A stretch of 6,453 nucleotides of DNA from an uncultured Ruminococcus sp. (GTDB lineage Bacteria > Bacillota > Clostridia > Oscillospirales > Ruminococcaceae), in contig CAMNFW010000121.1 of NCBI GenBank assembly GCA_946537565.1, positions 1-6,453 on the forward strand. Direction: 5' to 3'. Shown one piece after another: positions 5,765 to 6,453 of this stretch. A program made the translations under genes and the position numbers. Numbering within the stretch: position 1 is the first letter of the stretch; each line of letters opens with the position of its first letter. The notes beneath the pieces were generated by a model. It saw only the letters and a program-made list of their open reading frames with translations, made no database searches and had not been told where the DNA came from.

Positions 5765-6453
5765 ATGAGGATAAGTATTAAAAAACTTGCTGCATTTGCA
5801 TCAGCACTTTTACTTACAGCAGCTTCAGATGCAAGCTTGATGCGTTCAATGAAAGCTGATGCGGCTTACGGCGTTGGCGGAAACGGTAAGGCGATCATGG
5901 AGTATCTTGACCGTGGTATATATGCTGTAAAAAGCGGAAGCGGTATGTTTGTAAGCTGGAGGTTCAACGCTGATGATCCGGACGATGCAGAATTCAGGCT
6001 TTACCGAGATGACAAGCTGATCTGCACCAGCAAGGCAGGCGATGCTACGTCTTATCAGGATAACGGCGGAAGTGCAAATTCAAAGTATCGTGTTGACTGT
6101 GTAAGCGCCGGCAAAACGATAAATTCACAGAACTGCCGCTTTACATCAGGCACGAATTATTTTGATATCAAGATGAACAGACCAGGAAACCAGTATTCTC
6201 CGAATGACTGCTGCGTGGGCGATGTGGACGGTGACGGTCAGTATGAAATAATAGTAAAATGGGATCCCAGCAACGCTAAGGACAATTCTCAGGATGGAAA
6301 GACCGATAAGGTTTACATCGACTGCTACACTCTCACCGGCAGCCAACTCTGGCGCATTGATATGGGCGTGAATATCCGTGCAGGTCAACACTACACACAG
6401 ATGTGTGTGGCTGATTTCGCCTGCGACGGTAAAGTTGAACTCATCACCAAAAC
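5765..6453 (+). CDS. Rhamnogalacturonan lyase, polysaccharide lyase family 11 (partial, 3' end outside window)
   Basis: The first 229 codons of a secreted lyase that cuts the rhamnogalacturonan-I backbone by beta-elimination, leaving unsaturated galacturonate ends. Residues 1-33 are a signal peptide (basic start, AAFASALLLTAA core, likely cut near ADA-AYG). Mature residues show PL11 (YesW/YesX-like) hallmarks in order: MEYLDRGIYAVKSGSGMFVSWR (45-66, with only this stretch needed for the call), an Ig-like strand region to about 128, GDVDGDGQYE (152-161) of a calcium-binding propeller blade, KWDPSNAKDNSQDG (165-178), LWRIDMGVNIRAGQHYTQ (195-212), then the second blade CDGKVELITK at the edge. 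Family members run to about 600 residues, so roughly 400 are missing; a CBM or dockerin may follow. The reading frame is open to the window end with no disruption. The divergent AraC gene probably controls it. Confidence 0.93.
   Translation, partial: MRISIKKLAAFASALLLTAASDASLMRSMKADAAYGVGGNGKAIMEYLDRGIYAVKSGSGMFVSWRFNADDPDDAEFRLYRDDKLICTSKAGDATSYQDNGGSANSKYRVDCVSAGKTINSQNCRFTSGTNYFDIKMNRPGNQYSPNDCCVGDVDGDGQYEIIVKWDPSNAKDNSQDGKTDKVYIDCYTLTGSQLWRIDMGVNIRAGQHYTQMCVADFACDGKVELITK

Noticed and set aside
6146..6391. 81-codon minus-strand frame
   Set aside because: It lies antisense to the PL11 lyase coding region, whose motifs are unmistakable, and has no supporting signals.

Overview
The window looks like a fibre-degrading Ruminococcus (R. 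flavefaciens-like, or a relative such as R. champanellensis). The reasons are an AT-leaning Firmicutes genome with strong AGGAGG-type ribosome binding sites, a type I dockerin of ruminococcal style, Thr-rich linkers joining many modules, and secreted plant cell-wall esterases and lyases. This is a judgement from protein style; no marker gene is present.

Layout. Bases 1-137 show no supportable gene. A near-consensus promoter (138-166) drives a large secreted multimodular esterase (220-3339). Its order is signal peptide, N-terminal beta-sandwich, SGNH/CE12 esterase, ricin-type CBM13, Thr linker, dockerin, Thr linker, CBM35 and a second SGNH/CE12 esterase. An intrinsic terminator follows (3346-3376). 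A second promoter (3396-3423) then drives a lipoprotein with a C39-like papain-fold cysteine peptidase domain (3471-4358), which ends in its own terminator (4455-4497). Bases 4498-4788 hold no convincing gene, only a possible coding remnant. An AraC-family regulator lies on the minus strand (4789-5568). It diverges, across a 196-bp regulatory gap, from a PL11 rhamnogalacturonan lyase gene (5765 to the window edge, truncated).

How it fits together. The locus is best read as a rhamnogalacturonan-I (pectin) degradation island. The esterase would remove acetyl groups that block the lyase. The lyase would cut the deacetylated backbone and leave unsaturated galacturonate ends, which are the kind of ligand bound by characterised CBM35 modules. 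The dockerin would place the esterase on a cellulosome. The divergent AraC regulator is the obvious candidate to control the lyase. The cysteine-peptidase lipoprotein has its own promoter and terminator and no clear tie to pectin.

I see no mobile element, CRISPR array, rRNA, tRNA or recognisable riboswitch. The most unusual items are the dual-esterase architecture with two clearly diverged catalytic modules, the atypical second dockerin loop, and a set of AAGTKT repeats that sit over both divergent promoters.
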